Source: Verrucomicrobiota bacterium
GTDB taxonomy: Bacteria > Verrucomicrobiota > Verrucomicrobiia > Opitutales > UBA953
Length of the DNA: 5,639 nucleotides
NCBI GenBank assembly: GCA_009924965.1
Contig: RFQN01000102.1
Coordinates: 1-5,639, forward strand
Reading direction: 5' to 3'
A program made the position numbers and the translations under genes. This document shows, one piece after another, positions 1 through 5,639 of the stretch (its first letter is position 1; each line of letters starts with the position of its first letter). Below the pieces are notes generated by a model. It made no database searches. It saw nothing but the letters and a program-made list of their open reading frames with translations, and was not told the DNA's origin.

Positions 1-552
1 GGTGTCGAGCATCCAGTCGAGGCCGCGCCAGACCTCGCAGCCGAGGACTTTCTTGGGGCGGAGTTCCGCCGGCATCGCACGGAGGGCCTCGATGCAACGC
101 AGGAGGCAAGCGACGTGCGTGTCATGCTTGTCGGCCGGGTTGTGCAAGTAGACCACCTCGGGTTGGCTGGCCAGGAGGATGGTCAGCAAGTCGCCGACGA
201 CCGCAGGGTCGTTGGCGGGGCGAACTTCCTTCGAGAGGTAGCCTAGCTGGGCGATGAAGGAATACTGCCCGATGACGGCGGCTTGATGCTGCTCCTTGAT
301 GCGCTCAGCCGCGATCTGGTCGTCGGTCCAACCCGCGTACGGGCCTTTGCGCGAACTGCTGCGTCCATCGGTCATGATGACGCCGCCAAACCAGCGGTCG
401 CTGCGGTCGATGCAGGCCAGGATGCCTTCATAGGCCATGAACTCGAGGTCGTCCTGGTGCGCGCCGATGCCCAAGTGGGTCGTGCGGCTAAAGGCCGCGG
501 GACCAGTCTGCTGATCCGGCACGAGCAAGTTAGCCTTGGGATTGAGCTTCAT
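1..552 (-). CDS. PIG-L/LmbE-family zinc deacetylase, N-terminal 184 residues (runs off the window)
   Basis: This is the first part of a PIG-L (LmbE-like) de-N-acetylase, a cytoplasmic zinc hydrolase family that removes acetyl groups from GlcNAc-containing substrates. The fold signature is visible. Residues 31-37 read AHQDDLE, the family's AHPDDxE metal/catalytic motif with Gln in place of Pro. H32 and D35 are the expected zinc ligands and D34 the expected general base. Residues 137-146 contain HNPADKHDTH, the second motif, with H146 as the likely third ligand. MTDGR (60-64) and the AERIKEQHQAAVIG helix (82-95) also fit the family. The ATG at 552-550 overlaps the kinase stop codon as ATGA, which supports this start and translational coupling. 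There is no Shine-Dalgarno sequence; the upstream mRNA is pyrimidine-rich. No signal peptide is seen. Linkage to nagB and a sugar kinase suggests an amino-sugar substrate (inference). The C-terminus lies outside the window, so total length and any fused domain are unknown. Confidence 0.88.
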   Translation of the reverse strand, partial: MKLNPKANLLVPDQQTGPAAFSRTTHLGIGAHQDDLEFMAYEGILACIDRSDRWFGGVIMTDGRSSSRKGPYAGWTDDQIAAERIKEQHQAAVIGQYSFIAQLGYLSKEVRPANDPAVVGDLLTILLASQPEVVYLHNPADKHDTHVACLLRCIEALRAMPAELRPKKVLGCEVWRGLDWMLDT

Positions 553-1937
553 GGTCGGAGGGAGGGAAGGGAGGCGGCGGCGACCGCTTGGCCGTGGCGC
601 TTATCTTTCTCGGAAGGCACGACGAGGTCGATGCGAAGTTCAGGGAATTCGTCGGCCAGTACTGACCGAGCTCGCTCAATTATGACATCGCCGCCGCGCC
701 CCGAAGTGACGCGCCCCATGATGAGCAGGCATTCGATTGCGTAGAAGCTGGCGAAGTGCGCGATGGCGTAACCAAAGGCGATGCCGATGGCTTCGTAGAC
801 CTTGAGGGCACGGGCGTCTCCGGCCAGCATCAGCTTCTGCAGTTCCTCGAGCTGCTCGGGGAGGCGCATGGTCGCAGGGAGATGGATCCCGGCCAAAGGC
901 AGCAAGCGGCCGACGCCTTGCTGGCTGAAGTATTGTACGCCGCAACCGAGGTCGCCGGACCATTCGTCGGCCGGGCCGTTGGGACGATAATCGACCGGCA
1001 CAAAAGCGAGTTCACTGAGCCAGTTGGTGAGGTTGCCCTTGGGGTCAACGAACCCTGCGGCCACGCTCGTACCCATCGCAATGCCGAGAACTGCGTTGCG
1101 ATGCAGGGACATCGACGCCGCTAGCGCCGTGACGTCCCCGTCGTTAAGGACTTCGAAGGGCACTTTCCATTCCTTGGCGAGGTCCAAGAACATGTCCTTC
1201 ACCAGGGCCTCGTAAACGACGGGGTCGGTGACGCCGCGGAACAAGGACGCGGCCCGGACCTTGTTGTTGATGTAGACCCCAGCTGCGGATCCGCCGATGG
1301 CGTCGACACGCGGTAAGTGGGCCGCCGCCAACTTCAGGGAATGCTGAATGCCTTCGAGATGATAGTGAGGGTCGGGCTGGAAATACGGGTCCCACTTGAC
1401 CTCCTCAGAGAAGACTACCTTCCCGTCGATGACCGCGGCGCACTTACGGTCCGAGCCTCCTAGGTCGAAACCAATGCGACAGCCGTCGAGGTTGCGCCCG
1501 AGGGGCAGGTGCGAGGTGCTTTCCTTGGGCAGGTCTTGTTCGGCGACCGCCCGGAACTCGAGCGGTTGCTCAAAGAGCTTAAGGATGAACTGGGCGTCGA
1601 AACCTCGGGGGCCACCCAAGGTGTACATCGCCTGCAAGGCCTTGGCCATGGGTTCGGCTTGGGGGCCGGCGAGGGTGACGAGGTGTCCGCTGCGGGCCCA
1701 AAGCAGGAACTTGACCGTGCGTTCGACGTGCAGGAGGTTGTCAGCCGCGTGCGCTTCGCCGGCCGGCATGAGCATTGTCCGGAAGACCGAGGCCGTGCCG
1801 TCGGGGCGCGACATGCCGATCGCCAAGGTCGAACTCCCCGGGGTGCGGTGGCACGCCTTCAGGAATTCCTTCGTCCAGAGCGACGCCGGCACGAAGTGCG
1901 GGTCTATGTCCGAGAAGTGGCGAGGCTGGGGCGTCAT
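549..1937 (-). CDS. ROK-like sugar kinase with a ~155-residue N-terminal extension
   Basis: This encodes a predicted 462-residue cytoplasmic sugar kinase of the actin-like/ROK type (ATP-dependent phosphorylation of a hexose or amino sugar). The phosphate-1 loop is GFDLGGSDRK (156-165). The catalytic Asp is probably D266 in LNDGDVTALAA, matching the ROK NDAN motif. GIAMGTSVAAGF (285-296) fits the phosphate-2 region, and MGRVTSGRGG (407-416) the adenosine region. The usual ROK zinc motif (CxCGxxGCxE) is missing: GDLGCGVQYFSQQG (328-341) keeps one Cys. Residues 1 to about 155 precede the first kinase motif and match nothing I recognise. An in-frame ATG at 2042 would overlap nagB by 97 bases. I prefer the ATG at 1937, 8 bases after the nagB stop; the upstream residues are just nagB C-terminal codons in another frame. 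The stop overlaps the deacetylase start (ATGA). The context suggests GlcNAc or glucosamine as substrate, but specificity cannot be read from the sequence. Confidence 0.82.
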   Translation of the reverse strand: MTPQPRHFSDIDPHFVPASLWTKEFLKACHRTPGSSTLAIGMSRPDGTASVFRTMLMPAGEAHAADNLLHVERTVKFLLWARSGHLVTLAGPQAEPMAKALQAMYTLGGPRGFDAQFILKLFEQPLEFRAVAEQDLPKESTSHLPLGRNLDGCRIGFDLGGSDRKCAAVIDGKVVFSEEVKWDPYFQPDPHYHLEGIQHSLKLAAAHLPRVDAIGGSAAGVYINNKVRAASLFRGVTDPVVYEALVKDMFLDLAKEWKVPFEVLNDGDVTALAASMSLHRNAVLGIAMGTSVAAGFVDPKGNLTNWLSELAFVPVDYRPNGPADEWSGDLGCGVQYFSQQGVGRLLPLAGIHLPATMRLPEQLEELQKLMLAGDARALKVYEAIGIAFGYAIAHFASFYAIECLLIMGRVTSGRGGDVIIERARSVLADEFPELRIDLVVPSEKDKRHGQAVAAASLPSLRP

Positions 1938-1945
1938 CGCGAGGC

Positions 1946-2686
1946 TCAAAGTTCGGAATCCGAGAGAGGGTCCAAATGGAACGTGCAAGCGGGGTGCAGC
2001 TGCAACCAGGTCGCCGGGCAGTCCGCGTTGGGCTTCTCGCAATAGGCGCGACGGACGATCTCGGCTTTGGACGACCCGAAGGCGAGCAGCTCGATTTGGC
2101 GGGCCTCCATGATCGTGCCCACGCCCATGGTCAGCGCGCCGTGCGGCACGCGGGCGAGGTCGCCGAAGAAGACGGAGTTATCGCGGCGCGTGACCTCGTC
2201 GAGGTGCACCCGGCGCGTGCGCGAGTCGCGAGCCGAGGGTGGTTCGTTGAAGCCGATATGGCCGGTACGTCCGATGCCGAGGACTTGCAGGTCGATCCCG
2301 CCCGCAGCCTGGATGGACGCCTCGTAGTCGGCGCAGGTGCGCACGTGGTCGGTGGCAGTACCCGCGGGCACGTGCGTGTTCTCGGGGCGGATGTCGAGGG
2401 AGCGGAACAGGTTCTGTTCCATGAAATACCGGTAGGACTGGTCGTGGTCGCCGGACAGGCCTTCGTATTCGTCGAGGTTGAACGTGACGACATTGCGGAA
2501 GCTCAGCCCTTCCTCGCGATGGAGGCGGATCAGTTCGGCGTAGAGGGGCAGCGGTGTCGAGCCCGTGGCGAGTCCGAGGACCGCGGTCTGGCCGGCCTTA
2601 GCCTTGGCGACGACCAGGTCGCGAATGACGACGGCGACGGCCTGCGCGGCCGCCGCTTTGTCAGCGTGGACGACGACCCTGGCCAT
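1946..2686 (-). CDS. nagB: Glucosamine-6-phosphate deaminase family protein (Bacteroidetes-type NagB)
   Basis: This protein of 246 residues belongs to the NagB family, which converts glucosamine-6-phosphate to fructose-6-phosphate plus ammonia in the cytoplasm. It aligns without gaps to E. coli NagB (recalled from memory) over roughly the first 170 residues. The phosphate loop is LATGSTP (39-45). D72 in FNLDEYEGL is the general base, and H143 and E148 lie in GRTGHIGFNEP. K207 corresponds to E. coli K208. Several key positions differ: D141 is Thr, R172 is Val, and allosteric K160 is Val, while S151 and R158 are kept. The protein stops about 20 residues short of E. coli NagB, losing the tail with allosteric Tyr254. 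The GRTGHIGFNEP loop resembles the NagB half of Bacteroidetes NagB-LmbE fusions. The ATG shares one base with the valS stop (TGATG). There is no Shine-Dalgarno, so translation is probably coupled to valS. The family call is firm; exact substrate and lack of allostery are inference. Confidence 0.92.
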   Translation of the reverse strand: MARVVVHADKAAAAQAVAVVIRDLVVAKAKAGQTAVLGLATGSTPLPLYAELIRLHREEGLSFRNVVTFNLDEYEGLSGDHDQSYRYFMEQNLFRSLDIRPENTHVPAGTATDHVRTCADYEASIQAAGGIDLQVLGIGRTGHIGFNEPPSARDSRTRRVHLDEVTRRDNSVFFGDLARVPHGALTMGVGTIMEARQIELLAFGSSKAEIVRRAYCEKPNADCPATWLQLHPACTFHLDPLSDSEL

Positions 2687-5409
2687 CAGCCGAGGGAAGC
2701 CAGCATCCGCGCGAGTTCGTCGCGTTTGGCCTGGGCTTCTTGGAGTTGCTTGCGGGCGCCTTCGAGGATCTGGGGCGGAGCCTTGGAGACGAACGTCTCG
2801 TTGGAGAGCTTGGCTTCGCCGGCGGCGACGGCCTTCTCGATCTTCTCGAGTTCCTTGGTCAGGCGGACCTTCTCAGCGCCGACATCGAGGCCTTCCGCGA
2901 CTTCGAGCACCACGGTCCCCACCGCGGTCAGCGTGCCGGGACGGCCACCGACATCCGCGGCGAACTTGAGCTCGGCCAAGCCGGCCAAGCGGCTGACCTT
3001 GTCGAGGTTGTGCTGGAGCAAGGCTTGGGCGACGGCGTCCTTGGCCACGACGGTGACGACGCTGTCGCGCTTGTTGGCTTGGTTGGACGAGGCTTTGGCG
3101 GCGCGCACGGCGGCGACGAATTCACGGAGCAACGCGACGTCGGCAACCTTGGAGGCAATCATTTTAACCCCATGCTCGCGGAGGACCTTCAGCAGGTCGC
3201 CGCCCGAGCCGGTGCCATGGTTCTGGATGAAATCCTTCTCGGCACCGTAACCCAGCAGGTGCCAGAGCTCTTCGGTGATGAACGGTGCGATCGGGTGAAG
3301 CATCAGCAGGAACTGGCGGAGCACCAGGTCCTGCACCGCGAGGCAGGTGTCGCGCAAGGCCGGGTCGGCCAAACGGGACTTGGAAGCCTCGACGTACCAG
3401 TCGCATAAGTCGCCCCAGAAGAAGGAGTAGAGCCCCTGGGAATAGGCGGTGAACTCGTGTTCTTCGAGGCGTTGCGTCGTCGCATCGGTGAGCTCGGCCA
3501 GGCCGTGCAGGATGGCGAAGTCATCGTCATCGAGCTGCGAGGGCTTGAGGCGCTGGGCGATGGCCGCCAACGAACCGTTGTCGAACATCGGCCCTGACAT
3601 CTGGCGGAAGCGCGAGGCATTCCAGAGCTTGTTGCAGAAGTTGCGGCCTTGGGAGACGCGGTCTTCGTCAAAGAGGATGTCCTGGCCTTTGGGCGCGATC
3701 GTGAGGAGGCCGAAGCGCAGGCCATCGGCGCCGAACTTGGCGATGAGGTCGAGGGGTTCCGGCGAATTGCCTAGGGACTTGGACATCTTGCGGCCCTGCT
3801 TGTCGCGGATGATGCCGTTGAAGTAGACGCGCTTGAACGGAATCCGCTGGCGGATCTCGTCGTCGGTGAGCGTCTTCTTTTCGGGGCCGTGGAGCTCGAG
3901 GCCGGCGATGATCATGCGCGCCACCCAGAGGAAGATGATGTCGGGACCGGTCGCCAGGGCGCCCGTGGGATACCAGTGCTGGAGCTCCGGAGTCGTCTCG
4001 CCGGGCTTGCGCCAGCCAATGGTCGCGAGGCACCAGAGCCACGACGAAGCCCAGGTGTCGAGCACATCGGGATCCTGCTCCCAGTTCTGCGGGTCAGCCG
4101 GCGGGGTGAGGGAGACGTGGCGGTTGGCGGCCTCGTTGCGGTCGGCGCCCTTACGGTACCAGACCGGGATACGATGGCCCCACCAGAGTTGGCGGCTGAC
4201 GCACCAGTCCTGGATGTTTTCCAACCAGTGTAGGTAGGTCTTGGTCCAGCGCTCGGGATGGAACTTGATGATGCCCGCGGTCACCGCGCGCTTGGCTTCT
4301 TCGATCTTGGGGTAGTGGATGAACCACTGTTCGCTCAGGCGCGGCTCGATGGGCACATCGGCGCGTTCCGAGTAACCGACGGTGTTCTCGTAGGGCTCGA
4401 CCTTGACGAGGGCGCCGAGCTCTTCGAGCAGTTTGGCCGCTGCCTCCCGGGCCTTGAAGCGCTCCATGCCCGCCAACGGACCGGCGTCCGCGTTCATGGT
4501 GCCGTCGGGGTTCATCACATCGAGGACCGGAAGGTTATGACGCTTGCCGATATCGAAGTCGGTGCGGTCGTGGGCCGGGGTCACCTTGAGCACGCCTGTG
4601 CCGAAGGCGCGTTCGACGGCGGGGTCGCCGACGATCTTGATCTGGGCGCGGGGGAACGGGCGCCAGACGTGCTTGCCGATGAGGTGCTGGTAGCGCTCGT
4701 CTTCGGGATGGACGGCCACAGCCGAGTCGCCAGGGATGGTTTCGGGGCGAGTCGTGGAGATCTCCAGGTACGTGCCGGGGTGCTCGACGACCTCATAGCG
4801 CATCTTGAAGAGCGAGCCCTTGGAGGGCTTCATGATCACTTCTTCATCGGACAGGCCGGTCTGCGAAACCGGGCACCAATTGACCATGCGCTTGCCGCGG
4901 TAGACGTAGCCGCGTTCGTAGAGCGTGACGAAGGCCTGGAGGACGGCCTGCGAATAGCCAGCGTCCAACGTATGCACCTTGCGGTCCCAGTCGCAGGAGG
5001 CGCCGAGCTTGCGGAGCTGGTTCAGGATGATGCCACCGTGCTTGTCGCGCCACTCGGATGCGACCTCGATGAACTTCTCGCGGCCGAGGTCATGGCGGGT
5101 CTTGCCGTGGTTCTGGCGCAGGTCCTTTTCGACGCGCGATTGCGTGGCGATGCCCGCGTGGTCGGTGCCGGGCAACCAGAGGGCGGATTTGCCTTCCTGA
5201 CGGGCGCGGCGCACCATGATGTCCTGCAGCGTGTTGTTGAGCAGGTGGCCCATGTGTAGCACGCCGGTCACGTTGGGCGGCGGGATCATGACCGCGAACG
5301 ACGCGCGGGTCGGATCGACCTTGCCGGCGAAGCAGCCAGCGGCGACCCAGCGGTCATACCATTGTTGTTCGACCCCTTGGGGGTCGTAGGACTTGGGAAT
5401 TTCGGCCAT
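2686..5409 (-). CDS. valS: Valyl-tRNA synthetase
   Basis: This is a complete class I valyl-tRNA synthetase of 907 residues, within the usual bacterial range, which charges tRNA-Val in the cytoplasm. Order of features: PPPNVTGVLHMGH (43-55) with the HIGH-type motif HMGH at 52-55; GTDHAGIATQ (81-90); NWCPVSQTGLSDEEV (177-191); CP1 editing domain about 200-345, with TTRPET (219-224) and the PAHDRTDFDIGKRH segment (278-291), where D281 should contact the mischarged amino acid; DWCVSRQLWWGHRIPVWY (401-418); DTWASSWLW (451-459); KMSKS (541-545); anticodon-binding helices about 625-770, including LHPIAPFITEELW; and a C-terminal coiled-coil arm from about 842 to 905. The ATG at 5409 gives the expected N-terminus. 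The upstream mRNA (CCCCCTTCCCG) has no Shine-Dalgarno. The 71-base leader region is too short for a T-box. It is the first gene of the cluster; its stop overlaps the nagB start. Variants TIPGDS and WASSWLWC differ mildly from textbook motifs. Confidence 0.98.
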   Translation of the reverse strand: MAEIPKSYDPQGVEQQWYDRWVAAGCFAGKVDPTRASFAVMIPPPNVTGVLHMGHLLNNTLQDIMVRRARQEGKSALWLPGTDHAGIATQSRVEKDLRQNHGKTRHDLGREKFIEVASEWRDKHGGIILNQLRKLGASCDWDRKVHTLDAGYSQAVLQAFVTLYERGYVYRGKRMVNWCPVSQTGLSDEEVIMKPSKGSLFKMRYEVVEHPGTYLEISTTRPETIPGDSAVAVHPEDERYQHLIGKHVWRPFPRAQIKIVGDPAVERAFGTGVLKVTPAHDRTDFDIGKRHNLPVLDVMNPDGTMNADAGPLAGMERFKAREAAAKLLEELGALVKVEPYENTVGYSERADVPIEPRLSEQWFIHYPKIEEAKRAVTAGIIKFHPERWTKTYLHWLENIQDWCVSRQLWWGHRIPVWYRKGADRNEAANRHVSLTPPADPQNWEQDPDVLDTWASSWLWCLATIGWRKPGETTPELQHWYPTGALATGPDIIFLWVARMIIAGLELHGPEKKTLTDDEIRQRIPFKRVYFNGIIRDKQGRKMSKSLGNSPEPLDLIAKFGADGLRFGLLTIAPKGQDILFDEDRVSQGRNFCNKLWNASRFRQMSGPMFDNGSLAAIAQRLKPSQLDDDDFAILHGLAELTDATTQRLEEHEFTAYSQGLYSFFWGDLCDWYVEASKSRLADPALRDTCLAVQDLVLRQFLLMLHPIAPFITEELWHLLGYGAEKDFIQNHGTGSGGDLLKVLREHGVKMIASKVADVALLREFVAAVRAAKASSNQANKRDSVVTVVAKDAVAQALLQHNLDKVSRLAGLAELKFAADVGGRPGTLTAVGTVVLEVAEGLDVGAEKVRLTKELEKIEKAVAAGEAKLSNETFVSKAPPQILEGARKQLQEAQAKRDELARMLASLG

Positions 5410-5423
5410 CGGGAAGGGGGATG

Positions 5424-5450
5424 ATTAGAGTGGAACTTGGGGGTTGAAAA
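5424..5450 (-). promoter_or_regulatory. Weak candidate promoter for the valS cluster
   Basis: On the minus strand, TCTAAT (5429-5424) resembles a -10 box. TTTTCA (5450-5445) lies 15 bases upstream, which is short for a -35. The transcript would have a leader of only about 8 bases before the valS ATG at 5409. The -35 candidate overlaps the plus-strand TTGAAA box of ffs, so the two promoters would sit back to back. Chance occurrence is quite possible; the real promoter could also lie inside the ffs gene. Confidence 0.15.
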
Positions 5451-5472
5451 GACCGAATGGGTCGCCCATCAA
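5444..5472 (+). promoter_or_regulatory. Candidate sigma-70-type promoter for the SRP RNA
   Basis: TTGAAA at 5444-5449 matches five of six -35 consensus bases. After a 17-base spacer comes CATCAA at 5467-5472, a poor -10 matching three of six. Transcription would start about 5479-5481, exactly where the SRP terminal helix begins. The position is persuasive, but the -10 lacks its final T. An ATGGG-TCG-CCCAT palindrome overlaps the spacer and -10. Confidence 0.3.
5457..5469. repeat. Short inverted repeat in the valS-ffs intergenic region
   Basis: ATGGG (5457-5461) and CCCAT (5465-5469) are perfect inverted arms around TCG. A competing overlapping hairpin, GACC-GAATG-GGTC, occupies 5451-5463. 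The palindrome lies in the spacer and -10 of the candidate ffs promoter. It could be an operator or simply chance; nothing in the window identifies a regulator. Confidence 0.3.
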
Positions 5473-5480
5473 AGAAGCAA

Positions 5481-5576
5481 GCTAGGCCCCATGCAACGGG
5501 TGCCGACGAACCCCGCCAGGTCCGGAAGGAAGCAACGGCAGTCTGGTTCCCCGTGTGCCGTGGTCAGCCTAGCCCC
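5481..5576 (+). ncRNA. ffs: Small bacterial SRP RNA (4.5S RNA)
   Basis: This is the RNA of the signal recognition particle, which binds Ffh and targets nascent membrane proteins to FtsY and the translocon. The conserved apical domain is plain: CAGGTCCGGAAGGAAGCA at 5517-5534, with the GGAA tetraloop at 5524-5527 closed by TCC/GGA and flanked by the AGG/AGCA symmetric loop bound by Ffh. Outer helices also form: GCTAGGC (5481-5487) pairs perfectly with GCCTAGC (5567-5573), ACGGG (5496-5500) with CCCGT (5550-5554), and GAACC (5508-5512) with GGTTC (5545-5549). The length of about 95 nt fits the small type without an Alu domain. Ends are set from the terminal helix and may be off by a few bases. 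The gene diverges from valS. It is a single-copy essential RNA in most bacteria. Confidence 0.96.
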
Positions 5577-5588
5577 TTTCACTTTTTT
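5567..5588 (+). terminator. Likely intrinsic termination site of the SRP RNA
   Basis: The 3' arm of the SRP terminal helix (5567-5573) is followed by CCCTTTCAC and six Ts at 5583-5588. A strong GC-containing stem ahead of a T-run is terminator-like. The 9-base gap between stem and T-run is longer than in a textbook terminator, so the RNA may be released at the T-run and trimmed back. Confidence 0.4.
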
Positions 5589-5639
5589 CAGCCCGGAATG
5601 CGGGCGTAAGTCCTCGGCTGCCGACTTAATGACGGAAAC
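5589..5639. other. Non-coding tail downstream of ffs with two small inverted repeats
   Basis: No gene is visible in these last 50 bases. GCCCG (5591-5595) and CGGGC (5601-5605) form a 5-bp stem with loop GAATG. TAAGTC (5607-5612) and GACTTA (5623-5628) form a 6-bp inverted repeat, inside which TCGG-CTG-CCGA (5614-5624) makes an alternative hairpin. They could belong to a leader or promoter of a gene beyond the window edge, or to a backup terminator. Confidence 0.3.

Noticed and set aside
283..744. Plus-strand open frame of 153 codons across the kinase-deacetylase junction
   Set aside because: It is antisense to the deacetylase N-terminal motif region and the kinase C-terminus, with no motif or ribosome-binding site of its own.
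1938..2042. Upstream ATG (2042) as the kinase start, giving 497 residues
   Set aside because: The extra 35 residues would overlap nagB coding sequence by 97 bases and are its codons read in another frame; the ATG at 1937 falls 8 bases after the nagB stop.
1775..3250. Long plus-strand open frame of 491 codons
   Set aside because: It runs antisense across the kinase 5' end, all of nagB and the 3' end of valS, all with clear family motifs. Its translation is Arg/Ala/Ser-rich with no motif, as expected of a GC-rich shadow frame.
4258..5259. Plus-strand open frame of 333 codons
   Set aside because: It lies fully antisense to conserved valS regions including the editing domain; its Asp/Leu/Val/Gly-rich product shows no family signature.
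5410..5480. T-box or other riboswitch leader for valS
   Set aside because: The gap to ffs is only 71 bases, with no T-box sequence or specifier stem; too short unless the transcript began inside ffs.
1..5639. Mobile element, CRISPR array, toxin-antitoxin or phage genes
   Set aside because: The window is filled by four metabolic or housekeeping genes and ffs; I saw no direct-repeat arrays, transposase or integrase motifs, or attachment-site repeats.

Overview
This 5.6 kb window is GC-rich bacterial DNA. Four minus-strand genes form a tightly packed, overlapping cluster, and one plus-strand RNA gene diverges from it at the right end. The organism is most likely from the PVC or Bacteroidetes neighbourhood, with an Opitutales-like verrucomicrobium as my best guess. 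This is an inference from the NagB subtype, its pairing with ROK and PIG-L genes, the high GC content and the lack of clear Shine-Dalgarno sequences. There is no marker gene here to prove it.

Layout from right to left along the minus-strand transcript: valS (valyl-tRNA synthetase, 5409 to 2686), nagB (glucosamine-6-phosphate deaminase family, 2686 to 1946), a ROK-like sugar kinase with a long N-terminal extension (1937 to 549), and the first 184 codons of a PIG-L/LmbE-type deacetylase (552 to beyond position 1). The junctions are TGATG (1-base overlap), an 8-base gap, and ATGA (4-base overlap). Together they suggest one translationally coupled transcript. On the plus strand, 5481 to about 5576 encodes the small bacterial SRP RNA (4.5S RNA, ffs), followed by a T-run. 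The 71-base gap between valS and ffs must hold both divergent promoters; I see only weak candidates. The last 50 bases contain small inverted repeats and no gene.

How the genes may work together: a deacetylase, a sugar kinase and a glucosamine-6-phosphate deaminase are enough on paper to turn N-acetylglucosamine, or a similar N-acetyl amino sugar, into fructose-6-phosphate, ammonia and acetate without a classical NagA amidohydrolase. From memory, many Bacteroidetes carry a single protein with an N-terminal NagB domain and a C-terminal PIG-L/LmbE domain, and this NagB carries the GRTGHIGFNEP loop of that group. The cluster therefore looks like a split version of that fusion with a kinase gene inserted between the halves. 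The NagB differs from the E. coli enzyme at several catalytic and allosteric positions, so the real substrate may not be plain glucosamine-6-phosphate. This module is the most interesting part of the window. valS and ffs look like ordinary housekeeping genes.
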